From the NCBI GenBank assembly GCA_903951425.1, contig CAJBBX010000092.1, forward strand, positions 1 to 58,144: a stretch of DNA of 58,144 nucleotides, in the 5' to 3' direction. The notes below the pieces were generated by a model. It did not search any database. It saw only the letters and a program-made list of their open reading frames with translations, and was not told the origin of the DNA. Both the position numbers and the translations under genes were made by a program. Below are positions 48,289 to 56,061 of this stretch, piece after piece; the stretch's first letter is position 1; each line of letters opens with the position of its first letter. This DNA is from an uncultured Chthonomonas sp. (GTDB lineage Bacteria; Armatimonadota; Chthonomonadetes; Chthonomonadales; CAJBBX01).

Positions 48289-49505
48289 GGCTCGCCTGCC
48301 GTCCTGTACATCGCGATTACCTTCTCCGGCGCCACTTCGGCCAGCAGGTTGTGGATGTTGTTGAAGACGTACCCGCCGTCGCCGCCCAGACAGGCGCAAA
48401 CCTGCCGGACTTCTTGCTCGACCTCCTCGACGGTCCCGGATGGGAGCGTATGCTGCGTGTCTACGCCGCCTCCCCAGAACGACGCGCGGCCCCGGACCTT
48501 CTCCTTCCAGGCCTCATAGCCGTGCCCGCCCGCCGGCCACTGGGCTGGGTTGATGATGTCGAAGCCGCTCTCCACCAGCATCTCCAGCAGGCCGTAGATC
48601 GCGCCGCAGGAGTGGAGGAAGGTCTTGAGGCCGGGAGCAAGGCGGTGGACCTCGGCGTTGTGGCGGCGGTAGTAGGGCAGGAACAGCTCGCGGAAGGTGG
48701 CAGGCGAGGCGATGAGCGAGCTCTGGGTGCCCCAGTCATCGCCGCAGGTGAGCGCGATGTCGACGTACGGTGCGATCTCGGGGACCAGCTTGCGGGCCTC
48801 GCCAGCCATGTGCTCGATGGTGATGCCGTGCAGTTCGTGGACGTAGTCGGGTTCCAGGAGGCAGACGACCGGGAAGACGCCCAGGCCGCCGTGCGCCGTG
48901 ATGGCGATGCGGGCGTTGAGATGGTCGGCGTAGAAGAGGGCCCGGTCCGTCGTCTCGCGCGCACGGCGGCAGAGATCGACGGCCACCTGAACCTGTTCGT
49001 CGGTCAGCGCCCAGGCCTCCAGGTCGCGCTTGTACTGCTTGAGGTCCAGCAGTGGCAGGGGCTGGTCCATACCCAGCACGGGCTGGCCATTGTGCTCCGA
49101 GTTGAAGACGAAGGAGGATGCGGGCATCTGGATGTTCCACTGCCGCTGCCAGACCGTGCCGTCGGCGTCGGTGGAGAAGGTCTCCGGATGCTGCACCCGG
49201 GCCGGGAGGCGGCCACCGAAGTCGGTGTCGTGCCACTTCTCGGGCTCCTCAAAGGCGTTGGTGACGCCGCCATCGATGGTCACCACGTCGCAGCCCAGGG
49301 CATCCAGCACGTCCAGGTCGGGCAGGGCCAACATCTGGTGCGTGTCATGCACCCTCGGACGCCGATAGGGCAGGCCCAGCGCCGCCACCAGCTTCGGGTA
49401 GGCGAAGGCGCTGATGCCCGTGGAGCGCATGGCGCCCAGGTCGCGGGGTAGCCTGTCGGGAGTCTGGAAGCTCAGTGCGCGCAGGACGCGTTCTCGTGAT
49501 GTCAT
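48282..49505 (-). CDS. UROD-like protein C (MtaA/CmuA-type, not HemE)
   Basis: 407 residues, longest of the three. Starts MTSRERVLRALSFQTPDRLPRDLG, a common opening of UROD-like methyltransferase relatives. It has YVDIALTCGDDWGTQSSLIASPATFRELFLP, H298-S-C300-G in KTFLHSCGAIYGLLEMLVESG, DIINPAQWPAGGHG and SFWGGGVDTQHTLPSGT, ending YVFNNIHNLLAEVAPEKV. The final ligand position again lacks Cys. HemE arginines are absent. GGAGGTTGG lies before the ATG. The start overlaps the stop of the six-hairpin glycosidase by ATGA (49502-49505). Confidence 0.86.
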   Translation of the reverse strand: MTSRERVLRALSFQTPDRLPRDLGAMRSTGISAFAYPKLVAALGLPYRRPRVHDTHQMLALPDLDVLDALGCDVVTIDGGVTNAFEEPEKWHDTDFGGRLPARVQHPETFSTDADGTVWQRQWNIQMPASSFVFNSEHNGQPVLGMDQPLPLLDLKQYKRDLEAWALTDEQVQVAVDLCRRARETTDRALFYADHLNARIAITAHGGLGVFPVVCLLEPDYVHELHGITIEHMAGEARKLVPEIAPYVDIALTCGDDWGTQSSLIASPATFRELFLPYYRRHNAEVHRLAPGLKTFLHSCGAIYGLLEMLVESGFDIINPAQWPAGGHGYEAWKEKVRGRASFWGGGVDTQHTLPSGTVEEVEQEVRQVCACLGGDGGYVFNNIHNLLAEVAPEKVIAMYRTAGEPC

Positions 49506-51973
49506 GGCCGTCCAACCTCCGCCGCCGTGATCAGCGCCTCGCCGCCGGGCTTCAGCTTGCGTACCAGCCGGCCTCGCTGCCACTCCACGACCACCTTGTC
49601 GCGGTAGGCGGTGACCTTGAGCCTGCGGCCGCGGAAGACCAGGCCGTCGACTCCTGCGAACTGCAGGCCCCTTGGCAGCCGCGGCCGCACACGGAGGCCG
49701 CGCAGGTCGGCGTCGATGCCGACGAAGGCGTAGAGGAAGGCTACCGGCGTGATACCGCTCTCGGGGAACTCGCCCCAGACGCCCACGGAGCCGGGAGGGC
49801 CGCCATGGTTGTTGATCTCGCCTCGGTAGAGCGGATTGCCGCCCACGAGATGGTCGGGCTCGGCGAAGCGGCCCAGGATCTTGCCGAAGCGGGCCCAGGC
49901 GTCGTCGGCGCCGGGCCAGAGCACCCTCGCCATGATCTCGTAGTAGGCCGTCCAGAGGATGGCGCCGCCGTCCTCGCACCACTCCTCGTACTTGTACCGG
50001 TTGTACTGCTCGGCGCAGTGGCTCGTGTTGGAGCGCGGGGCAAAGATCCAGCGGGTGAAGGTGTCTGGCCTGCCGCTTGCGGTAGGCTCCAGCGTCATCC
50101 ACCGCATCATGCGCTGGACCTGCGGCTTCGTGGCCAGTCCGTGGGCGGCGGCGATGAGGTTCACGTGCGTCATCCCCGGGTCGTGCTTGCCGCCCTTGGC
50201 GTCGATCCAACCGATATAGCGCCCGGCCTTGTCGTCCCAGAAGGCGGAGTTGAACTGCTCCCGGGCGCGGTCGGCCAGCCGCACCAGTTCGGGGGCACGG
50301 ACGGGGTCGCCGGCGGCCCGCTCCAGGTCGGCAGCGGCCCGCAGCGTCGGCGCGTAGAAGGCATTGATGTAGGCCACCCGGTGCCCCGCCGGGATGCAGT
50401 CCCAGTAGTCGCTGGGCCAGGGGACGATGCCGCCGATCTCGACACCGGCGTGCTGCTTGCTGTCGATGGTGAGGAGGCCCGTGTCGCCGTGCAGGGCGTT
50501 GAGCAGGTAGCCCGTGGCCTTGCGCACCGTGGGCAGACAGTTGGCCAGGAAGGCGCGGTCGCCGGTCCAGCAGTACCAGCGGTGGCAGGCCAGGATCCAC
50601 TGCGTGTTGCCGTCGTAGTGGCGGCTGTCGAAGGTAGCGCAGTCGCCTCCGTCCCACCCACGGGAGTCGCCGCGGCTCCAGATGAAGCCGTCCGGGTCGA
50701 TGCGGAAGGTGTAGTGGAGCAGCACGCGCTCCAGCGAGTCGTGGATGGGGCCGCCCACCCAAGCCAGCTTCAGTGTATCGAACTCATAAGTGGAGGGGCA
50801 CGAGGTATGGCTGGTCAGGTAGGTGAGCAGGAACTCGTTCAGCAACGCGTCGCGGGAGGGGTTCGACGTGAAGAAGCGCGGGAAGTGGAGCGGTAGGGCG
50901 GCGCCCGACGGCCTGGCCTCCAGGCTGCCACCCGAGCCGAGCAGGAGGCTGAGCCGATCGGCGTCCATGCGCGGCTGGAGGGCGCCGCGCCCGTGGGTCA
51001 GCGTCAGGTCGCAACCGTTGGCGCCCTGCAGGCGGGCCTCGGCGCAGGCGGGCTCCAGCGACCAGTCTGCCTCCAGCCGCTTGAATGCGTGGACCGGCAG
51101 CCAGTAGCCCGTGTCGGTGACAATGGATCGGAACGGCGTGGTCGCCGGGTTCGAGGTGTCGTAGCCGTCTCGGCGCCACGGGAACTCCAGGGCCAGGGCC
51201 GGGGCGGCAGAGGCCGATGCCGCAGGCGGCGACCCGATGGTCACCACGAGCCTGCGCCCTTCGGGCCGGACGGTCCAATCGGAGACGGTCACCTGCGCCA
51301 TGGCGAAGCCGAGCCGCCAGTCCCTGCCTGGCTGGGCCACACCGTTGACGTAGGCCTGGCCGCCGGCGAGCTGATCCGTGTTGCAGCCCCACCAGTAGGC
51401 GCCGCCATGCTTTGCGCCGATCTCCAGGTAGAAGACGCCCGGTTCGGCCGGTTCCGTCAGCGGCAGGTGGACTTCGGTGTCGTTGGGCAACGGCCGCACG
51501 CGTCGAGTGGCCACCACTGGACCCGCGGGGCCGTCGCGGCGGACCGTCATGGTGACCGCCGAGTCTGCCACGCCGCTGCAGGTGAGGAGCGCCCAGACAT
51601 CGGAGAGCCAGGGGCCGCCCGCCGGGACCGTGAAGCTCTGGCCCAGCGTGCCCGTGGGCGGCAGGTCCTCGCCGTGGTCGAAGGGCCCGCCGTAGCCGCC
51701 GCGCGCCACGTTGGGCACAAAGGCGCGCCCGCCGGTGATGCGCAATGCGCCGCCCTCCACCCGCACGTCGGCGGGAACTGATTGGCGGAAGGGCCGCAAG
51801 ACGGCGCCGCGCGGCAGGTAGCGCCCCTTGCCCGTGGGGTCGAACTCCACGCGGATACACCCGTCGCCGGGCCGCAGGCGGTAGGTCCCGTTGGCCACGA
51901 CAGCGGCGGGATCTGGAGCGCCGACCGCGGCTGCGGCCAGCGTTGCCAGCGCGGCCAGGCAGCTAAGGAGCAT
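49502..51973 (-). CDS. Secreted six-hairpin (MGH1/GH78-like) glycosidase
   Basis: 823 residues. Signal peptide MLLSCLAALATLAAAAVGA. The first ~430 residues are beta-sandwich accessory domains (AYWWGCNTDQLAGGQAYV, FPWRRDGYDTSNP). Residues about 440-740 form an alpha/alpha barrel typical of trehalase, GH63 and rhamnosidase-like enzymes: HDSLERVLLHYTFRIDPDGF, WDGGDCATFDSRHYDGNTQW, CHRWYCWTGDRAFL, VEIGGIVPWPSDYWDC and AYINAFYAPTLRAAADLERA. The end is a small beta domain (LRVRPRLPRGLQFAGVDGL). Family number is uncertain. The start lies inside the end of the GH130-like gene (11-base overlap). Confidence 0.83.
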   Translation of the reverse strand: MLLSCLAALATLAAAAVGAPDPAAVVANGTYRLRPGDGCIRVEFDPTGKGRYLPRGAVLRPFRQSVPADVRVEGGALRITGGRAFVPNVARGGYGGPFDHGEDLPPTGTLGQSFTVPAGGPWLSDVWALLTCSGVADSAVTMTVRRDGPAGPVVATRRVRPLPNDTEVHLPLTEPAEPGVFYLEIGAKHGGAYWWGCNTDQLAGGQAYVNGVAQPGRDWRLGFAMAQVTVSDWTVRPEGRRLVVTIGSPPAASASAAPALALEFPWRRDGYDTSNPATTPFRSIVTDTGYWLPVHAFKRLEADWSLEPACAEARLQGANGCDLTLTHGRGALQPRMDADRLSLLLGSGGSLEARPSGAALPLHFPRFFTSNPSRDALLNEFLLTYLTSHTSCPSTYEFDTLKLAWVGGPIHDSLERVLLHYTFRIDPDGFIWSRGDSRGWDGGDCATFDSRHYDGNTQWILACHRWYCWTGDRAFLANCLPTVRKATGYLLNALHGDTGLLTIDSKQHAGVEIGGIVPWPSDYWDCIPAGHRVAYINAFYAPTLRAAADLERAAGDPVRAPELVRLADRAREQFNSAFWDDKAGRYIGWIDAKGGKHDPGMTHVNLIAAAHGLATKPQVQRMMRWMTLEPTASGRPDTFTRWIFAPRSNTSHCAEQYNRYKYEEWCEDGGAILWTAYYEIMARVLWPGADDAWARFGKILGRFAEPDHLVGGNPLYRGEINNHGGPPGSVGVWGEFPESGITPVAFLYAFVGIDADLRGLRVRPRLPRGLQFAGVDGLVFRGRRLKVTAYRDKVVVEWQRGRLVRKLKPGGEALITAAEVGRP

Positions 51974-53741
51974 CTTCGAGGCCGCTCTCGATGCGGAGAT
52001 GGCGGGCCATGTCCTGCCCCATGGGGCGCCGCTCAAGGATGCGCCGCACCTCGTCTCGCACTTGCGCCGGCACACACTCCGACAGCGGACCCGCAGGGGG
52101 CTCGGGAGCCGTGCCCGCCGACCAGCCGGCCGTCTGCGTAGTGGCGCCGATCGGCTCGTCGGAGCGGTAAAGGATGCGCTCGGGGCACTCCAGGTCCAGC
52201 GCCATGACGCCAAGGGAAGCGACCGTGATGGGCCCGGCGGGGCCGTTCTCCCAGCGCACACCCCGGAAGGGTAGCAGCCAGCCGAGGCCCTCTACACGCT
52301 CAGGCGCCTGACCGTCGTAGAAGATGCCGTCGGCATCGAAGAAGCCAGGGCGCCCGGTGACGGGCCGCCGGATCTCCCGTTCGCCCAACCGCCTCACGAC
52401 GGCCAGTTGCCGTGCGGGACCATCGCCCTCGATTGCCCACTCCCAGCCGCACAGCGGCTCGGGCAGGGCCACCGTCGAGCAGGGCTCACACTCCAGCCGG
52501 ATAGGCCGCCGGGCGCGCCGAGCCTCGATGTCGGCCAGCACGTGTGGCGGCACGACATCGCGGAGGCGGAACGAGGCGCGTGCCACGGCGGTGTCGCCCA
52601 CGCCGGTGTAGAAGTGGAAGAGGTCATCGGGGCCGATCTTGCCGGCCTCCGCCTCCACCTGGCCGCCGGCGAACATGACGCCGTCCAGATGCGCCAGGTC
52701 GCGGACCCACTCGCCCTCCTCCACGAACTCGCGCCAGGTCTCGTCGGCCATAAGCAACGGCTCGGACGACCAGTAGAGGCACTCGCCCGTGTCGGCATCC
52801 ACCAGGCGCAGGTAGGGCAGGTAGAAGAGCCGCCAGCCGCTTCCGTCCTCATCGCACAGGGTGCGGTTGTGGACCCCGTGGACGACATCCACGAAGAGCG
52901 GTTGCGAACCCACGCCGGCGCGGATGGGCGTACCGTTGCAGCCGATATGCGAGTTGTCGAAGCGGCCCGGCCGGATGCTGCTCTGCACGACGCCGAAGTC
53001 GGCGATCCCGGCCTCGCTGGAGGGGCAGTGAGTCCGGCCCCTGGTGTCCACGATCGCCACATCGGGCACCGGACGGTGGAACATGCGCAATGACCCGTCG
53101 GTGAGGCGGATGAAGACGATATCGTTCTTGTTCGCCCACGAGGAGTAGATGCGGTTCGTGCCGCCCACGCCCGCGGGCTCCCAGACGCCCGGCGCCCACC
53201 AAAGCGCACGCCACTCATCCATGATCTCCTCGACCGGCGACGCGGTCAGCTCGATGCTGCGGTCCACGCGGGCCAAGAAGTCGGCGGCGGGCATCCGCAC
53301 GATGCAGTCGAAGACCTGGGTGACGGAGCCCTCGTGATAAATCATGTAAAGCCACGGGCCGTCCTCCCAGAAGCGGAAGTCGTGCAGCACGAGGATCTGG
53401 TCGCGGTGCGGCCCCTGCTGGTGCGCATCGAACTCCTCTTTGTCCTGCGGGAGCCAGACGGACCGCTCGATGGCGAAGATGGGTAGCGGCAGGCGGTGCG
53501 TGACCTGCTCGCCACGGGCGTCCAGTACCGCCAGGCCCAGGTGGCTCGCCCAGACGTCGTGGACATCGACGCGGAAGTAGTCGGCCGTGCCGCCGGCCCT
53601 ATAGCCCAGGAAGACCCGAGGGTCGAGGCTCAGGCGCATACAGCAGGGATTGGTGGCGTGATGCCCCTCCCAGCCGGCAGTGGGACCGGTTACGAGCGGC
53701 TGGATCAGGATCTCGGCGTGCTTGACGGCTCTCAAACTCAT
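51963..53741 (-). CDS. GH130-like five-bladed propeller enzyme (beta-mannoside phosphorylase/hydrolase-type)
   Basis: 592 residues, no signal peptide, so cytosolic. GH130 signatures follow in order: GHHATNPCCMRLSLDPRVFLGYRAG, D121 in ILVLHDFRFWEDGPWLYMIYH as the likely catalytic Asp, SSWANKNDIVF, GCNGTPIRAGVGSQPLFVDVVHGV (the IGxGxPP/YHG segment) and the C-terminal VMFAGGQVEAEA, DDLFHFYTGVGDTAVARASF. The final ~130 residues are an added domain. GH130 members phosphorylyse or hydrolyse beta-mannosides, including Man-beta-1,4-GlcNAc of N-glycan cores. Substrate here is inferred only. First gene of the unit; GGGAGC lies about 8 bases before the ATG, and a 12-bp palindrome sits 24 bases upstream. 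Confidence 0.8.
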   Translation of the reverse strand: MSLRAVKHAEILIQPLVTGPTAGWEGHHATNPCCMRLSLDPRVFLGYRAGGTADYFRVDVHDVWASHLGLAVLDARGEQVTHRLPLPIFAIERSVWLPQDKEEFDAHQQGPHRDQILVLHDFRFWEDGPWLYMIYHEGSVTQVFDCIVRMPAADFLARVDRSIELTASPVEEIMDEWRALWWAPGVWEPAGVGGTNRIYSSWANKNDIVFIRLTDGSLRMFHRPVPDVAIVDTRGRTHCPSSEAGIADFGVVQSSIRPGRFDNSHIGCNGTPIRAGVGSQPLFVDVVHGVHNRTLCDEDGSGWRLFYLPYLRLVDADTGECLYWSSEPLLMADETWREFVEEGEWVRDLAHLDGVMFAGGQVEAEAGKIGPDDLFHFYTGVGDTAVARASFRLRDVVPPHVLADIEARRARRPIRLECEPCSTVALPEPLCGWEWAIEGDGPARQLAVVRRLGEREIRRPVTGRPGFFDADGIFYDGQAPERVEGLGWLLPFRGVRWENGPAGPITVASLGVMALDLECPERILYRSDEPIGATTQTAGWSAGTAPEPPAGPLSECVPAQVRDEVRRILERRPMGQDMARHLRIESGLEDAP

Positions 53742-53764
53742 GGCGGGGCTCCCTTGGTGGCGGA

Positions 53765-53776
53765 CGTGCGCGCACG
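53765..53776. promoter_or_regulatory. Palindrome upstream of the eight-gene unit, possible operator
   Basis: CGTGCGCGCACG is a perfect 12-bp palindrome, 24 bases before the first ATG of the GH130-like gene. Its position is right for a repressor site. In DNA of this GC content it could arise by chance. Confidence 0.3.
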
Positions 53777-53822
53777 CTAAGTACGGCTCGGGACCCCGCG
53801 ACTCCTGCCCCGCGCGCCTCGG

Positions 53823-54497
53823 CTACTCGAAGAGGCTACCCATCTGCGGTGGCGGAGTAGGAGGCTTGGCGGCTCCCCTCGGCCTGCGCGGCTTCGCGGC
53901 CGGGGCGCCGGGCCGGTTCGTCACCTCGTGGCACGCGCGGCAGCGGGCCTCGTAGCTCTCCTCGGCGCCGATGAGGATGATGGGGTCGTGGTACGAGGCG
54001 GGCCGGCCGTCGATGAGCCGCTGGGTGCGGCTGGCGTCGGCTCCGCACTTCTTGCAGATGGCGTGAAGCTTGTAGACATCCTCGGCCAGGGCCAGAAGCC
54101 GGGGCATAAACCCGAAAGGCATGCCCCGGAAGTCCTGATCCAGCCCTGCCGCGATGACGGTGACGCCCCGATCGGCCAGCCGGCAGCAGAGGTCCACCAC
54201 CGGCTCGTCGAAGAACTGCACCTCCTCGATGGCCACCAGGTCGGTGTCCGGCTCGACGAGATCATCCATCTCGGCGGTATCGCGAACGGCCGCGGCACTG
54301 AAGACGATGCCGTCGTGGGTGCGAATCAGCTCCGTCTCCGCACGGGTCTCCAGCGCCGACTTGAAGACCTGCACGCGCCTGCGGGCATGCATGGCGCGAC
54401 GCACGAGCCGTATCAACTCCTCCGTCTTGCCGGCAAACATGCTGCCGGTGATGACGGTGATGGAGCCGGTCCGCTTGTCGGCCACGCGGCGCGTCAT
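53823..54497 (-). CDS. tdk: Thymidine kinase
   Basis: Phosphorylates thymidine in the salvage pathway. 224 residues of the type II (TK1-like) family. Walker A is GSMFAGKT (residues 18-25), followed by MHARRRVQVFKSALETR, DTDLVAIEEVQFFDEP (Walker B) and GLDQDFRGMPFGFMPRL (lasso and thymidine-binding). Zinc cysteines are CKKCG and CRACH. The tail is basic and Pro-rich (AAKPRRPRGAAKPPTPPPQ), longer than usual. The start overlaps the stop of the acyl-CoA synthetase (ATGA at 54494-54497). It lies 81 bases upstream of the GH130 operon on the same strand and may be read with it. Confidence 0.95.
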   Translation of the reverse strand: MTRRVADKRTGSITVITGSMFAGKTEELIRLVRRAMHARRRVQVFKSALETRAETELIRTHDGIVFSAAAVRDTAEMDDLVEPDTDLVAIEEVQFFDEPVVDLCCRLADRGVTVIAAGLDQDFRGMPFGFMPRLLALAEDVYKLHAICKKCGADASRTQRLIDGRPASYHDPIILIGAEESYEARCRACHEVTNRPGAPAAKPRRPRGAAKPPTPPPQMGSLFE

Positions 54498-56020
54498 GCT
54501 TCGCGGCCCAGTTCCAGCTCCTTGCGCAGGAGCCGCTTGAGGACCTTGCCCGTGTCGCTCCGGGGAAGCTGGTCGCGGATGATGACCTTGCGGGGCACCT
54601 TGTAGTTGGCCAGCTGCGACCGGCACCAGCCGACGATCTCGCGCTCGGAGAGGACGGCCTCGGGCTTGAGGACCACCACGGCGGTCACCAGGTCGCCGCG
54701 CAGGGGGTCGGGCGTGCCGATGACGGCGGCGTCGGCGATGGCGGGGTTGGCGTAGAGCACCTCCTCCACCTCGCGCGGATAGACGTTGATCCCGCCCACG
54801 AGCAGCATGTCCTTCTTGCGGTCGACGATGGTGAAGTAGCCGTCCTCATCCATGGTGCCCAGGTCGCCGGTGTGGTACCACCCGCTGGTCATGGCCTCGG
54901 CGGTGGCTTCGGGTTGGTTGTGGTAGCCCAGCATGATGTTGTCGCCGCGCACCACGATCTCGCCTACGACGCCTCGCGGGACCTCCTGATCGTTGTCGTC
55001 AAAGATGCGCATCTCCACGCCGGGGATCGCCGGGCCGATGGTGCCCGGCTTGCGCGGGCCCTCGGGCGGGTTGACGGCGGTGGCGGGGCTGCACTCCGTG
55101 GGTCCGTCGCCCTCCAGCACCACGACGTCAAAGCGCTCCTCGAAGAGGCGCATGACCGCCACCGGCATGGGCGCGCCGCCGGAGATGCAGTAGCGGACCG
55201 TGCGGAAGTCCTCGGCGCGGTCGGAGGCATACTGCGTGAGCGCGGCGTACATGGCGGGCACGCCGGGGAAGAGGGTCACCCTGTGCTGCGCCACGGCGTC
55301 CATGATCCGCGCGGGCTGGAAGAGCTCCACGATGGTGAAGCGGCAGCCGGAGAGGAGCGCGGCGTTCTGGCAGACCGTACCGGCGAACGAGTGGAAGAGC
55401 GGCAGCACACAGAGCAGGTTGTCGGTCCGCTCGAAGAAGAGGACCTGCAGGAACTGGCGGCAATTCGAGATGAGGTTCTTGTGCGACAGCACGGCGCCCT
55501 TGGGCTTGCCTGTGGTGCCGGAGGTGTAGATGAAGACGGCCGGGTCGGTCTCGGCGCAGCCATCGGTCGGCAGCGGCTCCGGCAATCCGAGGCCCTCCAG
55601 CCCGGCGAACGTCAGGTCGGCGCCATCGGCGGAATCGGTGACGACCAGCGTCGCGAGCTCGGGCAGGCCCTTGCGGGCCTCAACGGAGACGGACAGGCAG
55701 TGCGGGAATGTGATGGCCATGCGGGCGCCGGCATCGCCCCAGATATGCACAAGTTCGGGCGCCTTGAGCAGCGGGTTGGCGGGCACCGCGATGGCGCCGA
55801 TGGCCGTCGCCGCGTAGTAGGCTACGGTGAACTCGGGGCAGTTCGGCAGGAGGATGGCGACACGGTCGCCCTTGCCGATGCCCCGGGCCATCATGCCCCG
55901 TGCGGCGCACTGCACGCGGCGGGCCAGTTCGCCGTAGGTGATGGCCTGATCGCGGAAAAGAATCGCAGTATCCTGAGGATACTCCTCAGCCCCTTTGCGT
56001 ATCACATCGTATAGCAGCAT
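54494..56020 (-). CDS. Long-chain fatty-acid-CoA ligase-type acyl-CoA synthetase
   Basis: 508 residues of the ANL superfamily. Activates carboxylic acids to acyl-CoA via acyl-AMP. YTSGTTGKPKGAVLSH is the A3 AMP-binding loop. EGDGPTECSPATAVNPP stands for the GYGLTE A5 motif, with Asp and Pro substitutions seen also in a known subfamily. WYHTGDLGTMDEDGYFTIVDR is A7/A8, and RSDTGKVLKR holds the A10 catalytic Lys. An ATG doublet starts the gene; the second at 56020 sits 5 bases after GGAGG and is preferred, the first lies too close. Substrate is probably a fatty acid by similarity to FadD-like enzymes; not proved. It overlaps tdk. Confidence 0.93.
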   Translation of the reverse strand: MLLYDVIRKGAEEYPQDTAILFRDQAITYGELARRVQCAARGMMARGIGKGDRVAILLPNCPEFTVAYYAATAIGAIAVPANPLLKAPELVHIWGDAGARMAITFPHCLSVSVEARKGLPELATLVVTDSADGADLTFAGLEGLGLPEPLPTDGCAETDPAVFIYTSGTTGKPKGAVLSHKNLISNCRQFLQVLFFERTDNLLCVLPLFHSFAGTVCQNAALLSGCRFTIVELFQPARIMDAVAQHRVTLFPGVPAMYAALTQYASDRAEDFRTVRYCISGGAPMPVAVMRLFEERFDVVVLEGDGPTECSPATAVNPPEGPRKPGTIGPAIPGVEMRIFDDNDQEVPRGVVGEIVVRGDNIMLGYHNQPEATAEAMTSGWYHTGDLGTMDEDGYFTIVDRKKDMLLVGGINVYPREVEEVLYANPAIADAAVIGTPDPLRGDLVTAVVVLKPEAVLSEREIVGWCRSQLANYKVPRKVIIRDQLPRSDTGKVLKRLLRKELELGREA

Positions 56021-56061
56021 CATTGCCTCCGAAGTGTTAAGGTTTGTCCGGCTTACGCCTG

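Noticed and set aside
41785-49505. The three UROD-like genes as hemE (heme synthesis)
   Set aside because: The HemE arginine motif near the N terminus is missing in all three, three copies in one glycan operon make no sense for heme synthesis, and each has the HSCG motif of methyltransferase-type relatives.
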